Positions 1-8,481 of a DNA stretch of 64,000 nucleotides are shown here, in pieces. Positions within the stretch are counted from its first letter, which is position 1. Each line of letters begins with the position of its first letter. A model generated the notes under the pieces. That model ran no database searches, was not told the DNA's origin, and saw only the letters and a program-made list of their open reading frames with translations. The DNA is from Mannheimia indoligenes (GTDB lineage: Bacteria > Pseudomonadota > Gammaproteobacteria > Enterobacterales > Pasteurellaceae), in contig NZ_JBAJJM010000008.1 of assembly GCF_036880405.1 (NCBI RefSeq), positions 62,001 through 126,000 on the forward strand. Direction: 5' to 3'. The position numbers were made by a program, and so were the translations under genes.

Positions 1-2258
1 TCCGCGTCCTCGTTTTCAATTTCAACGATTTCTGCCTCTTCAATCTCTTCACTTGAAATTTCAGTGGTGGATAGTTTGATACCACGCACCCCTGTTGCGG
101 TACGCCCCATTGCTCGCACCGCTTTTTCCGCAAAACGAACGACTCTGCCTTGTGCGGAGAAGAGCATAATTTCGCTCTCGCCGTCTGTGATGTCCACGCC
201 GATTAATTCATCGCCTTCGCGAAGTTTTAACGCAATTAGACCGCTTGATCTCACGTTACTAAACGCATCTAGCGAAACTTTTTTCACCACACCGCTTGCA
301 GTTGCCATAAAGATAAATTTATCTGCGGAGAACTCGCCGTTTGGAATCGGCAGAATCGCGGTAATACGTTCGTTTTCTTCTTTCACAAGCGGTAGAATAT
401 TCACAATCGGCGTACCTCTTGCCCCACGGCTGGCTTGTGGTAATTGGTACACTTTTAATTGATATAAACGACCACGGCTTGAGAAACAGAGAATCGTATC
501 GTGGGTATTTGCCACTAACAGTTTTTCGATAAAGTCGTCTTCTTTCATTTTGGTTGCAGACTTACCTTTACCGCCACGGCGTTGAGCTTCGTAGTCGGAT
601 AACGGCTGATATTTCACATAGCCTGCGTGAGAAAGTGTGACCACCACATCTTCTTGAGCGATTAAATCTTCAATATTGATATCGCCTGAGGCTGCGGTAA
701 TTTCAGTGCGACGTTCATCGTTAAAGGTGGTTTTCACTAATTCTAACTCTTCACGGATCACTTCCATTAAGCGTTCCGGACTGGTTAAAATGTGTAATAA
801 TTCGCCAATTTCTGTGAGTAATTCTTTGTACTCTTCAACAATTTTTTCGTGCTCTAAGCCGGTTAAACGGTGTAAGCGTAACTCTAAAATCGCACGGGCT
901 TGGGCTTCTGATAAATAGTATTGACCATCACGCACGCCTAAATTTTCCGGTAAATCTTCCGGACGAGAGGCATCTACGCCAGCAGCTTCTAACATTGGAG
1001 CCACGTTACCTAACGCCCAAGGACGAGCCAATAAGCCTTCACGGGCTTCTTCTGCAGTTTTTGAGGCACGGATTAATTCGATAACCGGGTCAATGTTCGC
1101 TAACGCAATCGCTAAACCTTCTAAAATATGGGCACGTTCACGGGCTTTGCGTAATTCAAAAATCGTACGGCGAGTTACCACTTCACGGCGGTGTTTGACA
1201 AAGGCTTCGATAATTTGTGTTAAATTCAAGACTTTTGGCTGACCGTTATCCAACGCCACCATATTGATACCAAAAGTTACCTGCATTTGGGTTAGAGAGT
1301 AAAGGTGATTTAACACCACTTCACCCACTGCATCACGTTTGATTTCAATAACAATCGAGATACCTTTTTTGTCTGAATAGTCATCAATTCGGCTGATACC
1401 TTCGATTTTTTTGTCTTTTACTAATTCAGCAATTTTTTCAATGAGCTTGGCTTTATTGACTTGGTAAGGCAACTCAGTGACCACAATTTGCTCACGACCT
1501 TTATCGGTAGTTTCCACGCTCGCTTTCGCACGCACATACACTTTACCACGACCGGTACGATAAGCTTCTTCAATCCCCTTACGGCCATTGATAATTGCCC
1601 CTGTTGGGAAATCCGGACCCGGGATGTACTGCATTAATTCTTCAACGCTAATATTTTCATTATCAATGTACGCTAAACAGCCGTCTAGCACTTCACCTAA
1701 ATTGTGAGGCGGAATATTGGTTGCCATACCCACCGCAATCCCCGAGGAACCGTTTACTAACAAGGCTGGAATTTTGGTTGGAAGTACGTCAGGAATCATC
1801 TCTTTGCCGTCATAGTTCGGCGAGAAATCCACGGTTTCTTTATCCAAATCGGTTAATAATTCCTGCGTAATTTTTTGCATACGCACTTCAGTATAACGCA
1901 TCGCTGCCGGTGCATCACCGTCAATTGAACCAAAGTTACCTTGCCCGTCCACCAACATATAACGTAATGAGAAAGGTTGAGCCATACGCACAATGGTGTC
2001 ATACACCGCAGAATCACCGTGCGGGTGATATTTACCGATTACATCACCCACCACACGGGCTGATTTAACGTGCGGTTTGTTATAGGTGTTGCTGTTTTGA
2101 TCCATTGAGAAAAGTACACGGCGGTGCACCGGCTTTAAACCGTCTCGCACATCAGGTAATGCACGCCCTACGATGACCGACATCGCATAATCAAGGTAAG
2201 AGGTTTTTAACTCGTCCTCAATACTTACGGGAATAATATCTTTGGCTAATTCGCTCAT
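1..2258 (-). CDS. gyrA: DNA gyrase subunit A (3' end outside the window)
   Basis: GyrA is the breakage-reunion subunit of gyrase, which introduces negative supercoils with GyrB. About 752 residues are present; the usual length is near 875, so the C-terminal wheel domain is cut by the window edge. The start MSELAKDIIP matches the family. The catalytic tyrosine lies in AAMRYTE (about residue 122). The quinolone-resistance region reads GDSAVYD, with Ser83 (codon at 2010-2012) and Asp87 (1998-2000), the susceptible wild-type state. The visible 3' part encodes an acidic stretch rich in Glu and Ile. The gene follows the glycosylase gene on the same strand and has its own extended -10 promoter in the gap. 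Confidence 0.98.
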   Translation of the reverse strand, partial: MSELAKDIIPVSIEDELKTSYLDYAMSVIVGRALPDVRDGLKPVHRRVLFSMDQNSNTYNKPHVKSARVVGDVIGKYHPHGDSAVYDTIVRMAQPFSLRYMLVDGQGNFGSIDGDAPAAMRYTEVRMQKITQELLTDLDKETVDFSPNYDGKEMIPDVLPTKIPALLVNGSSGIAVGMATNIPPHNLGEVLDGCLAYIDNENISVEELMQYIPGPDFPTGAIINGRKGIEEAYRTGRGKVYVRAKASVETTDKGREQIVVTELPYQVNKAKLIEKIAELVKDKKIEGISRIDDYSDKKGISIVIEIKRDAVGEVVLNHLYSLTQMQVTFGINMVALDNGQPKVLNLTQIIEAFVKHRREVVTRRTIFELRKARERAHILEGLAIALANIDPVIELIRASKTAEEAREGLLARPWALGNVAPMLEAAGVDASRPEDLPENLGVRDGQYYLSEAQARAILELRLHRLTGLEHEKIVEEYKELLTEIGELLHILTSPERLMEVIREELELVKTTFNDERRTEITAASGDINIEDLIAQEDVVVTLSHAGYVKYQPLSDYEAQRRGGKGKSATKMKEDDFIEKLLVANTHDTILCFSSRGRLYQLKVYQLPQASRGARGTPIVNILPLVKEENERITAILPIPNGEFSADKFIFMATASGVVKKVSLDAFSNVRSSGLIALKLREGDELIGVDITDGESEIMLFSAQGRVVRFAEKAVRAMGRTATGVRGIKLSTTEISSEEIEEAEIVEIENEDA

Positions 2259-2316
2259 TGAAATTTCCTAATTTGATAGTAAAGAATTGCCTAAACTCAG
2301 GCGAAAAATTGGCGAG

Positions 2317-2325
2317 ATTATAGCA
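2317..2325 (-). promoter_or_regulatory. Extended -10 promoter of gyrA
   Basis: Read on the minus strand, the gap before gyrA contains TGCTATAAT, a perfect TATAAT preceded by the TGn extension. It lies about 59 bases before the start codon. I see no good -35 hexamer at 17 bases, which fits an extended -10 promoter. Inferred, not measured. Confidence 0.5.
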
Positions 2326-2355
2326 TAAAAAGTGTTAAAAAGGGCGTACAAGCGG

Positions 2356-2736
2356 TTATTTTCTTGCAGTAAATCGCGGATTTGCCGGCATTCTTAATGC
2401 AATTCTCTCACGATTCACCGCCAATGCGGTTTCTGTCGGCTCATAATCCAACCAAAGTGAAGGTTCGTCAGGCAAATTCTCCGCCCAAAAATATTGCACA
2501 TTAAAGCCTCTTGCCAAGCATTCTTCGTGCAACGCATCGTACCGTTTTTTCAGAAAAGCGAGTTTGTTGAAGAAAAAACGCACGTGCCCTTCGCCCAATT
2601 TATAATCTGCCGGCTGACCTTTTAGGTTGAATTTCCCTTTCGCTACCGCATTAGGGATACGAGTCAATTCACGGTGTTCGGCTAGTAAATGTTGATCGCA
2701 CAATTCCTCTGGTGGTACAAGGTTTATCCTTGTCAT
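2356..2736 (-). CDS. pdg: T4 endonuclease V-like pyrimidine-dimer DNA glycosylase
   Basis: This 126-residue protein resembles phage T4 DenV, a glycosylase/AP lyase that starts repair of UV pyrimidine dimers. The N-terminus MTRINL keeps Thr2, the family's nucleophile once Met is removed. His16, Arg22, Glu23 (catalytic) and Arg26 are also in place, and the block LGEGHVRFFFNKLAFLKKR matches the DNA-facing part of the family. T4 DenV is about 138 residues and ends in an aromatic WYKYYG-type segment that helps dimer recognition. Here the end is FTARK, without those aromatics, so substrate range may differ. The gene sits between gyrA and ubiG, which are adjacent in E. coli, and a perfect uptake sequence abuts its stop codon. 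Confidence 0.85.
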   Translation of the reverse strand: MTRINLVPPEELCDQHLLAEHRELTRIPNAVAKGKFNLKGQPADYKLGEGHVRFFFNKLAFLKKRYDALHEECLARGFNVQYFWAENLPDEPSLWLDYEPTETALAVNRERIALRMPANPRFTARK

Positions 2737-2800
2737 TTTAATTTTCCTTTTAGGCTAAATGCGTTATAGTAACGCCTTAAATTTACCATAGGAACAGCTT

Positions 2801-3514
2801 ATGCAAAATGTCGATCAGCAAGAAATCACAAAATTTGAAAAAATGGCACAGACTTGGTGGGATCCAAACGGCAGTTTCAAACCGATTCACCTGCTTAATC
2901 CGCTACGTTTGTCTTATATTTTAGAAAAATCGAACGGGCTATTTGGCAAAAAAGTATTGGATGTCGGCTGTGGTGGCGGTATTTTAAGCGAGGCGATGGC
3001 AAAACAAGGGGCGATGGTAACAGGTATTGATATGACTACCGAACCGCTTGAAATTGCTAAACAGCACGCTAAAGAAAGCGGTTTAGAGATTGATTACCAA
3101 CAAACCACGATTGAAAATTTTTTGGAAAAAATGACCGCTTGCAATGCAGAAAAATTCGATGTGATAACCTGTATGGAAATGCTGGAACACGTGCCTGATC
3201 CGCTTTCGATTATCCAAAGCTGCAAAGCGTTATTAAAGCCCGATGGTATTTTATGTTTCTCCACTATCAACCGTACCTTTAAAGCCTATATGCTTGTGAT
3301 TATCGGGGCGGAATATGTGCTGAAAATGCTGCCGAAAGGCACGCACGAATTTGAGAAATTTATCAAACCAGCGGAATTATTGGCGTGGTGTGATCAAGCT
3401 AATTTGCGTTGCACAGAAATGAAAGGCTACCATTTCAACCCATTAACCGAAAAATTCTGGCTGAACAATGATGTGAGCTGTAATTATATCGCTACGCTCA
3501 ACATCAATAATTAA
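2801..3514 (+). CDS. ubiG: Ubiquinone biosynthesis O-methyltransferase UbiG
   Basis: UbiG performs both O-methylations of the ubiquinone head group with S-adenosylmethionine. The 237-residue length is normal. Motif I is VLDVGCGGGILSE near residues 51-63, followed by the acidic IDMT strand and the CMEMLEHVPDP loop typical of class I methyltransferases. The N-terminal block EITKFEKMAQTWWDP is a UbiG hallmark. TAGGAA lies upstream of the ATG. The gene is divergent from the glycosylase and gyrA genes; in E. coli it is likewise next to gyrA. Confidence 0.95.
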   Translation: MQNVDQQEITKFEKMAQTWWDPNGSFKPIHLLNPLRLSYILEKSNGLFGKKVLDVGCGGGILSEAMAKQGAMVTGIDMTTEPLEIAKQHAKESGLEIDYQQTTIENFLEKMTACNAEKFDVITCMEMLEHVPDPLSIIQSCKALLKPDGILCFSTINRTFKAYMLVIIGAEYVLKMLPKGTHEFEKFIKPAELLAWCDQANLRCTEMKGYHFNPLTEKFWLNNDVSCNYIATLNINN

Positions 3515-3572
3515 CTTGCAAAATAGAACGAAATCTTTACTATACACCGCTTGATTTCTTAGGCTTTTTTAT

Positions 3573-4517
3573 ATGATGACAGACGATATTCAACAAAAAT
3601 CAGAGAAAAAAATCACTTATAATTTCAATAAGTTACAAAAACGTTTACGCCGCAATGTGGGTAATGCGATTGCCGATTTTGGTATGATTGAAGAGGGCGA
3701 CCGTGTGATGGTCTGCCTTTCTGGTGGTAAAGACAGCTACACCTTATTGGATATTTTATTAAACCTGCAACAAAGTGCGCCGGTAAATTTCAGCATTGTT
3801 GCTGTAAACTTAGACCAAAAACAGCCGGGCTTTCCGGAAGATGTTCTCCCAAGCTATTTAGAAAGTATTGGCGTAGAATATAAAATTGTGGAAGAAAACA
3901 CCTACGGCATCGTAAAAGAGAAAATTCCGGAAGGCAAAACCACCTGTTCGCTCTGCTCTCGCCTACGCCGTGGTATTTTATACCGCACCGCTACCGAGCT
4001 TGGCGCAACGAAAATCGCACTCGGGCACCACCGTGATGATATGCTCGCCACCCTGTTCTTAAATATGTTCTACGGCGGCAAAATGAAAAGTATGCCGCCC
4101 AAACTGATTTCTGATGACGGCAAACAAATTGTGATTCGCCCACTTGCTTACTGCAAAGAAAAAGACATCATCAAATATGCCGAAGCGAAACAGTTCCCGA
4201 TTATTCCGTGTAATCTCTGCGGCTCACAGCCGAATTTACAACGCCAAGTGGTAAAAGAGATGTTGAACACTTGGGATCGCCAATACCCGGGCAGATTAGA
4301 AACGATGTTCAGTGCCTTGCAAGATATTGTGCCATCGCACTTATGCGACCCAAAATTGTTCGATTTCAAAGGCATTAAACACGGACAGATGATTGAAGGT
4401 ATTGAAGGCGACATTGCTTTTGATAATGTCAAAATTGAAAGCAAAACTTTCTTAGATGAAGATGACGACAATAATTTTACCGATGCAGGCGTGATTCAAT
4501 TTAAAGCAGTAAACTAA
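3573..4517 (+). CDS. ttcA: tRNA 2-thiocytidine-32 synthetase TtcA
   Basis: TtcA is an ATP-dependent, iron-sulfur tRNA thiolase that makes 2-thiocytidine at position 32 of some tRNAs. The PP-loop motif SGGKDS lies at residues 50-55. The cluster-binding cysteines are visible in TTCSLCSRL (two Cys) and further on in IPCNLCGSQ. The length of 314 residues is normal. Two adjacent ATG codons (3573, 3576) could start it and neither has a clear ribosome site. The acidic tail (about residues 290-303) is a common variable end. It is followed by a strong hairpin at 4569-4596. Confidence 0.95.
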   Translation: MMTDDIQQKSEKKITYNFNKLQKRLRRNVGNAIADFGMIEEGDRVMVCLSGGKDSYTLLDILLNLQQSAPVNFSIVAVNLDQKQPGFPEDVLPSYLESIGVEYKIVEENTYGIVKEKIPEGKTTCSLCSRLRRGILYRTATELGATKIALGHHRDDMLATLFLNMFYGGKMKSMPPKLISDDGKQIVIRPLAYCKEKDIIKYAEAKQFPIIPCNLCGSQPNLQRQVVKEMLNTWDRQYPGRLETMFSALQDIVPSHLCDPKLFDFKGIKHGQMIEGIEGDIAFDNVKIESKTFLDEDDDNNFTDAGVIQFKAVN

Positions 4518-4561
4518 GTCTCAAGCGGTCAAATTTTCAGGAAACTTTGCAAATCTTCCCT

Positions 4562-4596
4562 AAAAAAGCACCCTATCAGATTATCCTGATAGGGTG
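4562..4596 (-). terminator. Rho-independent terminator of the malK-lamB-malM operon
   Basis: An 11-bp perfect stem (4569-4579 with 4586-4596) has a 6-base loop. On the minus strand it is followed by CTTTTTTA, giving a proper U-tract after malM. On the plus strand the U-tract is poor, so it may only partly stop ttcA transcription. Confidence 0.85.
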
Positions 4597-4656
4597 TTGA
4601 TGGAGAGTTCTCCATTCGATGACAAGGAAATGTCTATGAAAAAAACAATAAATAAA

Positions 4657-5553
4657 TCAATTTGAACTTACATTTTTTAAGAAAATTTGGCGTGGAGAAG
4701 TAAGTCCTAATTTTTCTGCCTCATTAACTAAATTCATCGCTCTGTTAATATCTTTCGCTTTAATTGCTTTCATTACCGCCTGATTAAAATAGGCTTCCGT
4801 ATCTTTATCAACTGCTGTTTTTACTGCAACCGGATTTTCTTTTAGTGGCATTTGTGCAACCGTTTTACCTACCGAAGTTGCCGCTTTATTTGAGTTGAAA
4901 ATTTCAGTCGGTAAACCGATAAATTTTGTACCGTTTGAGCCGGAAACATTAATGTGAATTTGCCCTTTTAAACTATGTACTACTTCAATATCGTTAATTG
5001 CCGGTGGTTGTTTACCTGTTGCTTTTGCATAAGTTTTTGCTGGGTGTGGCATCATCGTAGTTTTGGCTAAATCTTGCTGCGTAGTATAAATGAGCAAATA
5101 AATATACTCTTGGTTCATTGCCGGCGTTAAATTAAGTTCTGCCCCTAAACGACTGCCTTTTAGCCCTCGTTCTTCTAATAATTTAAATTCAGAAGAAGGG
5201 TATGTTGCCGCCACATTAAAGTGGCTATCTAATACTACAGCTGTTGGTACAAAAACATTTTTGTCTATCACCGGGCTTTCAATTTCAATTTCCAATGTCC
5301 CTTGATTTGCCGGAATACGATAGGCAGCAATTGGACTGGCAATACCGGCAAACGAAGCGGTAAATGCTTGTTTATGCTGTTCATTTAATTCTGTTTTTAC
5401 AGTTTGCGAGAATGGCACATCTTGCCATTGAATTTGAGCTAATTCAGACGAGTTAATATGAATAGGTTTAACTGCCAAATTATTTGCCATACTCGGAGAT
5501 GCCACAAAAAGATGGGCGAATAATATTGCTGTTGAAAGAAGCGTTTTTTTCAT
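4657..5553 (-). CDS. malM: Maltose operon periplasmic protein MalM
   Basis: MalM is a periplasmic protein encoded at the end of maltose operons; its exact role is unsettled. The 298-residue product has a signal peptide (MKKTLLSTAILFAHLFVASPSMA) and a MalM-like body with the conserved SPVIDKNVFVPTAVVLD and YLLIYTT blocks. No lipobox is visible, so it is predicted soluble in the periplasm. GAGG lies 5 bases before the ATG. It is the last gene of malK-lamB-malM, separated from lamB by an 83-base gap with a 10-bp hairpin, and ends at a strong terminator. Confidence 0.9.
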   Translation of the reverse strand: MKKTLLSTAILFAHLFVASPSMANNLAVKPIHINSSELAQIQWQDVPFSQTVKTELNEQHKQAFTASFAGIASPIAAYRIPANQGTLEIEIESPVIDKNVFVPTAVVLDSHFNVAATYPSSEFKLLEERGLKGSRLGAELNLTPAMNQEYIYLLIYTTQQDLAKTTMMPHPAKTYAKATGKQPPAINDIEVVHSLKGQIHINVSGSNGTKFIGLPTEIFNSNKAATSVGKTVAQMPLKENPVAVKTAVDKDTEAYFNQAVMKAIKAKDINRAMNLVNEAEKLGLTSPRQIFLKNVSSN

Positions 5554-5595
5554 ATTAACCTCTAAAAATTGTGAAAAATGATAATGTGATTAAAT

Positions 5596-5622
5596 TGTGG
5601 GTAGGTTACCGCCCTACCCACA
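5596..5622 (-). other. Intercistronic hairpin between lamB and malM
   Basis: A perfect 10-bp stem (5596-5605 with 5613-5622) with a 7-base loop lies 15 bases after the lamB stop. There is no U-run behind it on the minus strand, so it is more likely an RNA-stabilising or partial-attenuation element protecting the 3' end of lamB mRNA than a full terminator. Confidence 0.6.
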
Positions 5623-5636
5623 TAACTGTTTGATGA

Positions 5637-6908
5637 TTACCACCAAGCTTCAAATTGAACACCGGTGATAAACTCGCCGTCTTTAGCTTTGTAACCAGCA
5701 TCAGTACGAGCTTTGGTGTTGAATTTATCATTCCAATGTGCGTAGGTACCAAACACACGGATTGCAGGACGAGCCCAAATGCTGTTACCTGCTTGCCACT
5801 GTTGTGCAATGGTATATTTCACTAAATCATTTTTCTTGCCTGTTGCTTGATCTTTAATGCGATCATAACCAACTTCTAATAATGTGCTAATTGTATCGTT
5901 CCATTTGTACATTGGGCGAATACCGGCAGAGTACCAAGTTTTACCTTGTTTATTATCTAGTTTTGTTTTTTCGTAGATTAAGGCATACATTACTTCAACT
6001 TTATCACTCGCTTGTACTACCCCTTGGTTGATTAAACGAAGCATATTGCCTTTATTATCTGCTTTCGAACCCTGTGCGTGACCATTATTCCAAGAAGTCA
6101 TAGAGTCGGTTGCATATTGTGCAGTAAATTTATTGAAGCCACCAAAGAAATTACCTTGGGTATATTCCGCTGTTACCATATAACCGTTTTTGGTCGCTTT
6201 TTCATTATTGAGTTTAGTACCATCTTTAGTATGAGCATTGCCATAATCAAAGCCTAACTCTAATGAGCCGTCTTTCCAAAGTTCAATACCTGCTAAGCGA
6301 ACATCAAAAATATCGTTATATACTTCTTTTTTCGCATCGCGGTTATTTACATACGCTTTTTTAGCATAGTCATAGTAATAAGAGAATGCACCGTCTTTCT
6401 CTGTATCACGAGTTACCGCTAAAGAGAGTTTTCCGAAGCCTAAATCAACATTTTCAACCCCAGCACCCGGACCTGAAATATCCCAATAGTAGAAGTCGTT
6501 CATATGAACATCGTGGCGTTGGTAAAAACGTTTACCAGCCCATAGGGTTGCACCCGGTAAGCTATCCGCAAAGTTTTTGAATTGTACGTTTAATTCACGT
6601 AATGCCGGGCTGGTTTCTGTCCAGTCGTTGTTGTGAAGCGTACCGCCATAAGCAAGGTTAGTATCAAAATAGATGGATTTCTCACCACTTTTGAATAATT
6701 CCTGACCTAATTTCAATTCTGCATAGGTATCAGATTCGTTACCTAAACGGTATTTTGAACCACCACCATTAACAGTAAATGCCGATTGTTCACCACCACC
6801 GGATGTCCAACCGATACCTGAACGAGCGTAACCGTGAAAATCGACCGCTGATGCACTGGCTGCGAACATTGCACCGCTGATTGCAACTGCTAAGACTGTT
6901 TTTTTCAT
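5637..6908 (-). CDS. lamB: Maltoporin LamB
   Basis: LamB is the trimeric outer-membrane channel for maltose and maltodextrins. The 423-residue product starts with a signal peptide (MKKTVLAVAISGAMFAASASA) and then VDFHGYARSGIGW, the family's first beta strand. Other recognisable blocks are LGQELFKSGEKSIYFDTNL, WAGKRFYQRHDVHMNDFYYWD and the C-terminal FEAWW, ending in an aromatic as outer-membrane barrels do. A GAGG ribosome site precedes the ATG by 7 bases. It lies between malK and malM as in the E. coli malB region. Confidence 0.97.
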   Translation of the reverse strand: MKKTVLAVAISGAMFAASASAVDFHGYARSGIGWTSGGGEQSAFTVNGGGSKYRLGNESDTYAELKLGQELFKSGEKSIYFDTNLAYGGTLHNNDWTETSPALRELNVQFKNFADSLPGATLWAGKRFYQRHDVHMNDFYYWDISGPGAGVENVDLGFGKLSLAVTRDTEKDGAFSYYYDYAKKAYVNNRDAKKEVYNDIFDVRLAGIELWKDGSLELGFDYGNAHTKDGTKLNNEKATKNGYMVTAEYTQGNFFGGFNKFTAQYATDSMTSWNNGHAQGSKADNKGNMLRLINQGVVQASDKVEVMYALIYEKTKLDNKQGKTWYSAGIRPMYKWNDTISTLLEVGYDRIKDQATGKKNDLVKYTIAQQWQAGNSIWARPAIRVFGTYAHWNDKFNTKARTDAGYKAKDGEFITGVQFEAWW

Positions 6909-7005
6909 AATAGAACCTCTCTTAAGATTTGATTTTACTTAGGTTAAGTATTAATTGATTAGAAGATTGAAAATATCTCCTAAAATCAGTAATAAGCTGA
7001 AATTG

Positions 7006-8124
7006 TTATACCCCTTTTTCAACAAACAAACGTTTGCAAGCTGTACCGTCTTCCTTAAATAAATGGCAACGTTCCGGCAAAATGCCGATATTCATATCGT
7101 CGCCTTCATTGACTAATACCACATCATTTTGACGATAAATTAAGGTTGGTTGTTTGATTTCAGGGATCTCTAGGTGGATTTGTGTTTCATTTCCAAGCAA
7201 TTCCACTACTTGCACAATACCGTGTAAGGTTACTTGAGTTTGATCCGAAGGAAGTAAATGCTCTGGGCGAATACCTAAAGATAGGTTATCTCCAACGTTT
7301 ACTCCTTCTCCGGAAACCGGAATCCAAAAATTATGGTGATTTGCATCAGGTAATTCTATTTTTACTCGTTCCGCCTCTACATCAATAACTTTTACCGGTA
7401 AAAAGTTCATTTTAGGTGAACCGATAAACCCTGCTACAAAACGGTTTGCCGGATAATGATAAAGTTCTAACGGCTTGCCTACTTGAGCAATACCGCCAGC
7501 ATTTAATACCACGATTTTGTCTGCTAATGTCATTGCCTCAACTTGATCGTGGGTAACGTAAATCATAGTGCGGTTTAATTTTTTATGTAATTTGGAAATT
7601 TCTACCCGCATTTGCACACGCAATGCTGCATCAAGATTGGAAAGTGGCTCATCGAGTAAAAATACTTCCGGTTGGGAAACTAGCGTTCTACCAATGGCAA
7701 CCCGTTGGCGTTGCCCACCGGAAAGGGCTTTAGGTTTGCGGTCTAGTAAGTGAGCAAGTTGTAAAATTTCGGCAACTTGATTAACTCGTTGCTCCCGTTC
7801 TGCTTTACTCACACCTGCCAGCTTTAATCCAAAAGACATATTCTCAGCAACATCTAAATGCGGGTAGAGGGCATAGGATTGAAACACCATACCGATACCA
7901 CGTTTTGAAGGCTCTATTTCATTCATTAGCTTTCCACCGATATAGAGTTCTCCTGTCGTAATATCTTCCAAACCTGCTATCATTCGTAATAGCGTGGATT
8001 TACCACAACCTGACGGACCAACGAAAACAACGAATTCCCCTTCATTAATTTCTAAATTAATATCTTTAGAAATATGAACATCACCATAGGATTTTCCCAC
8101 ATTACGCAATGATACATTCGCCAT
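7006..8124 (-). CDS. malK: Maltose/maltodextrin ABC transporter ATPase MalK
   Basis: MalK is the ATPase of the MalFGK2 importer and, in E. coli, also restrains MalT when no substrate is moving. The 372-residue protein has Walker A GPSGCGKST (about 36-44), signature LSGGQRQRV, Walker B VFLLDEP, the D-loop SNLDA and the switch histidine in VTHDQ. The C-terminal regulatory beta domain is present (GIRPEHLL block). GAGG lies 7 bases before the ATG. It is the first gene of the leftward operon and is divergent from malE. Confidence 0.97.
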   Translation of the reverse strand: MANVSLRNVGKSYGDVHISKDINLEINEGEFVVFVGPSGCGKSTLLRMIAGLEDITTGELYIGGKLMNEIEPSKRGIGMVFQSYALYPHLDVAENMSFGLKLAGVSKAEREQRVNQVAEILQLAHLLDRKPKALSGGQRQRVAIGRTLVSQPEVFLLDEPLSNLDAALRVQMRVEISKLHKKLNRTMIYVTHDQVEAMTLADKIVVLNAGGIAQVGKPLELYHYPANRFVAGFIGSPKMNFLPVKVIDVEAERVKIELPDANHHNFWIPVSGEGVNVGDNLSLGIRPEHLLPSDQTQVTLHGIVQVVELLGNETQIHLEIPEIKQPTLIYRQNDVVLVNEGDDMNIGILPERCHLFKEDGTACKRLFVEKGV

Positions 8125-8199
8125 AATTAAACCTCTTTTTTGCTTTTGCTTGTGGTTTGAATTTAGGCTGAATGGTCGCCTTTTTATCTAAAGAAGAAA

Positions 8200-8205
8200 T
8201 CATCC
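8200..8205 (-). promoter_or_regulatory. Candidate MalT box for malK
   Basis: On the minus strand this reads GGATGA, a perfect match to the known MalT core GGA(T/G)GA. It lies 76 bases upstream of the malK start. A six-base match alone is weak; the location in a maltose promoter region supports it. Confidence 0.4.
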
Positions 8206-8277
8206 TAGAATACTTTTTTTTAGGGTTAGAGCCTTAATTACGTAAAGAACGCCCATTTAAAGAAATTTAATAAATTT

Positions 8278-8293
8278 TGTGATCAAGCTCTCA
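8278..8293. promoter_or_regulatory. Candidate CRP site 1 in the malK-malE divergent region
   Basis: TGTGA-N6-TCTCA differs from the CRP consensus TGTGA-N6-TCACA at one base. It sits 33 bases, about three helical turns, from the second CRP site. Confidence 0.55.
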
Positions 8294-8310
8294 TTTTTAA
8301 CGCTTTTTTT

Positions 8311-8326
8311 TGTGAAGCAGATCACA
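8311..8326. promoter_or_regulatory. CRP site 2 (perfect consensus) in the malK-malE divergent region
   Basis: TGTGAAGCAGATCACA is a perfect TGTGA-N6-TCACA. The 357-base gap between the malK and malE starts therefore holds two phased CRP sites, as in E. coli malEp/malKp, where CRP and MalT act on both promoters. Confidence 0.8.
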
Positions 8327-8365
8327 AAATGATGAAAAATGTTACTTAGATCATACTTTTAGTCT

Positions 8366-8376
8366 GGGGGGCGTAG
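8366..8376 (+). promoter_or_regulatory. G-rich element, possible MalT box for malE
   Basis: A run of six Gs followed by CGTAG lies about 106 bases before malE, with GGGTGA at 8383-8388. Neither is a perfect MalT core, but a related GGGCGT is present on the other strand at 8249-8254, so the repeated element may be bound by MalT. Low certainty. Confidence 0.3.
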
Positions 8377-8481
8377 AGCAAAGGGTGATCTCAAATAGAT
8401 TCTATAGCCCATAATTTGCCATAATTTAATAAATGGGTTGTTTCATATCCGTTTCTTTTATTTAACTTCAAGGAGTTTTTT

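Noticed and set aside
8125..8481. Small gene in the 357-base malK-malE gap
   Set aside because: No open frame with a ribosome site is visible; the gap is filled by CRP and MalT-like elements.
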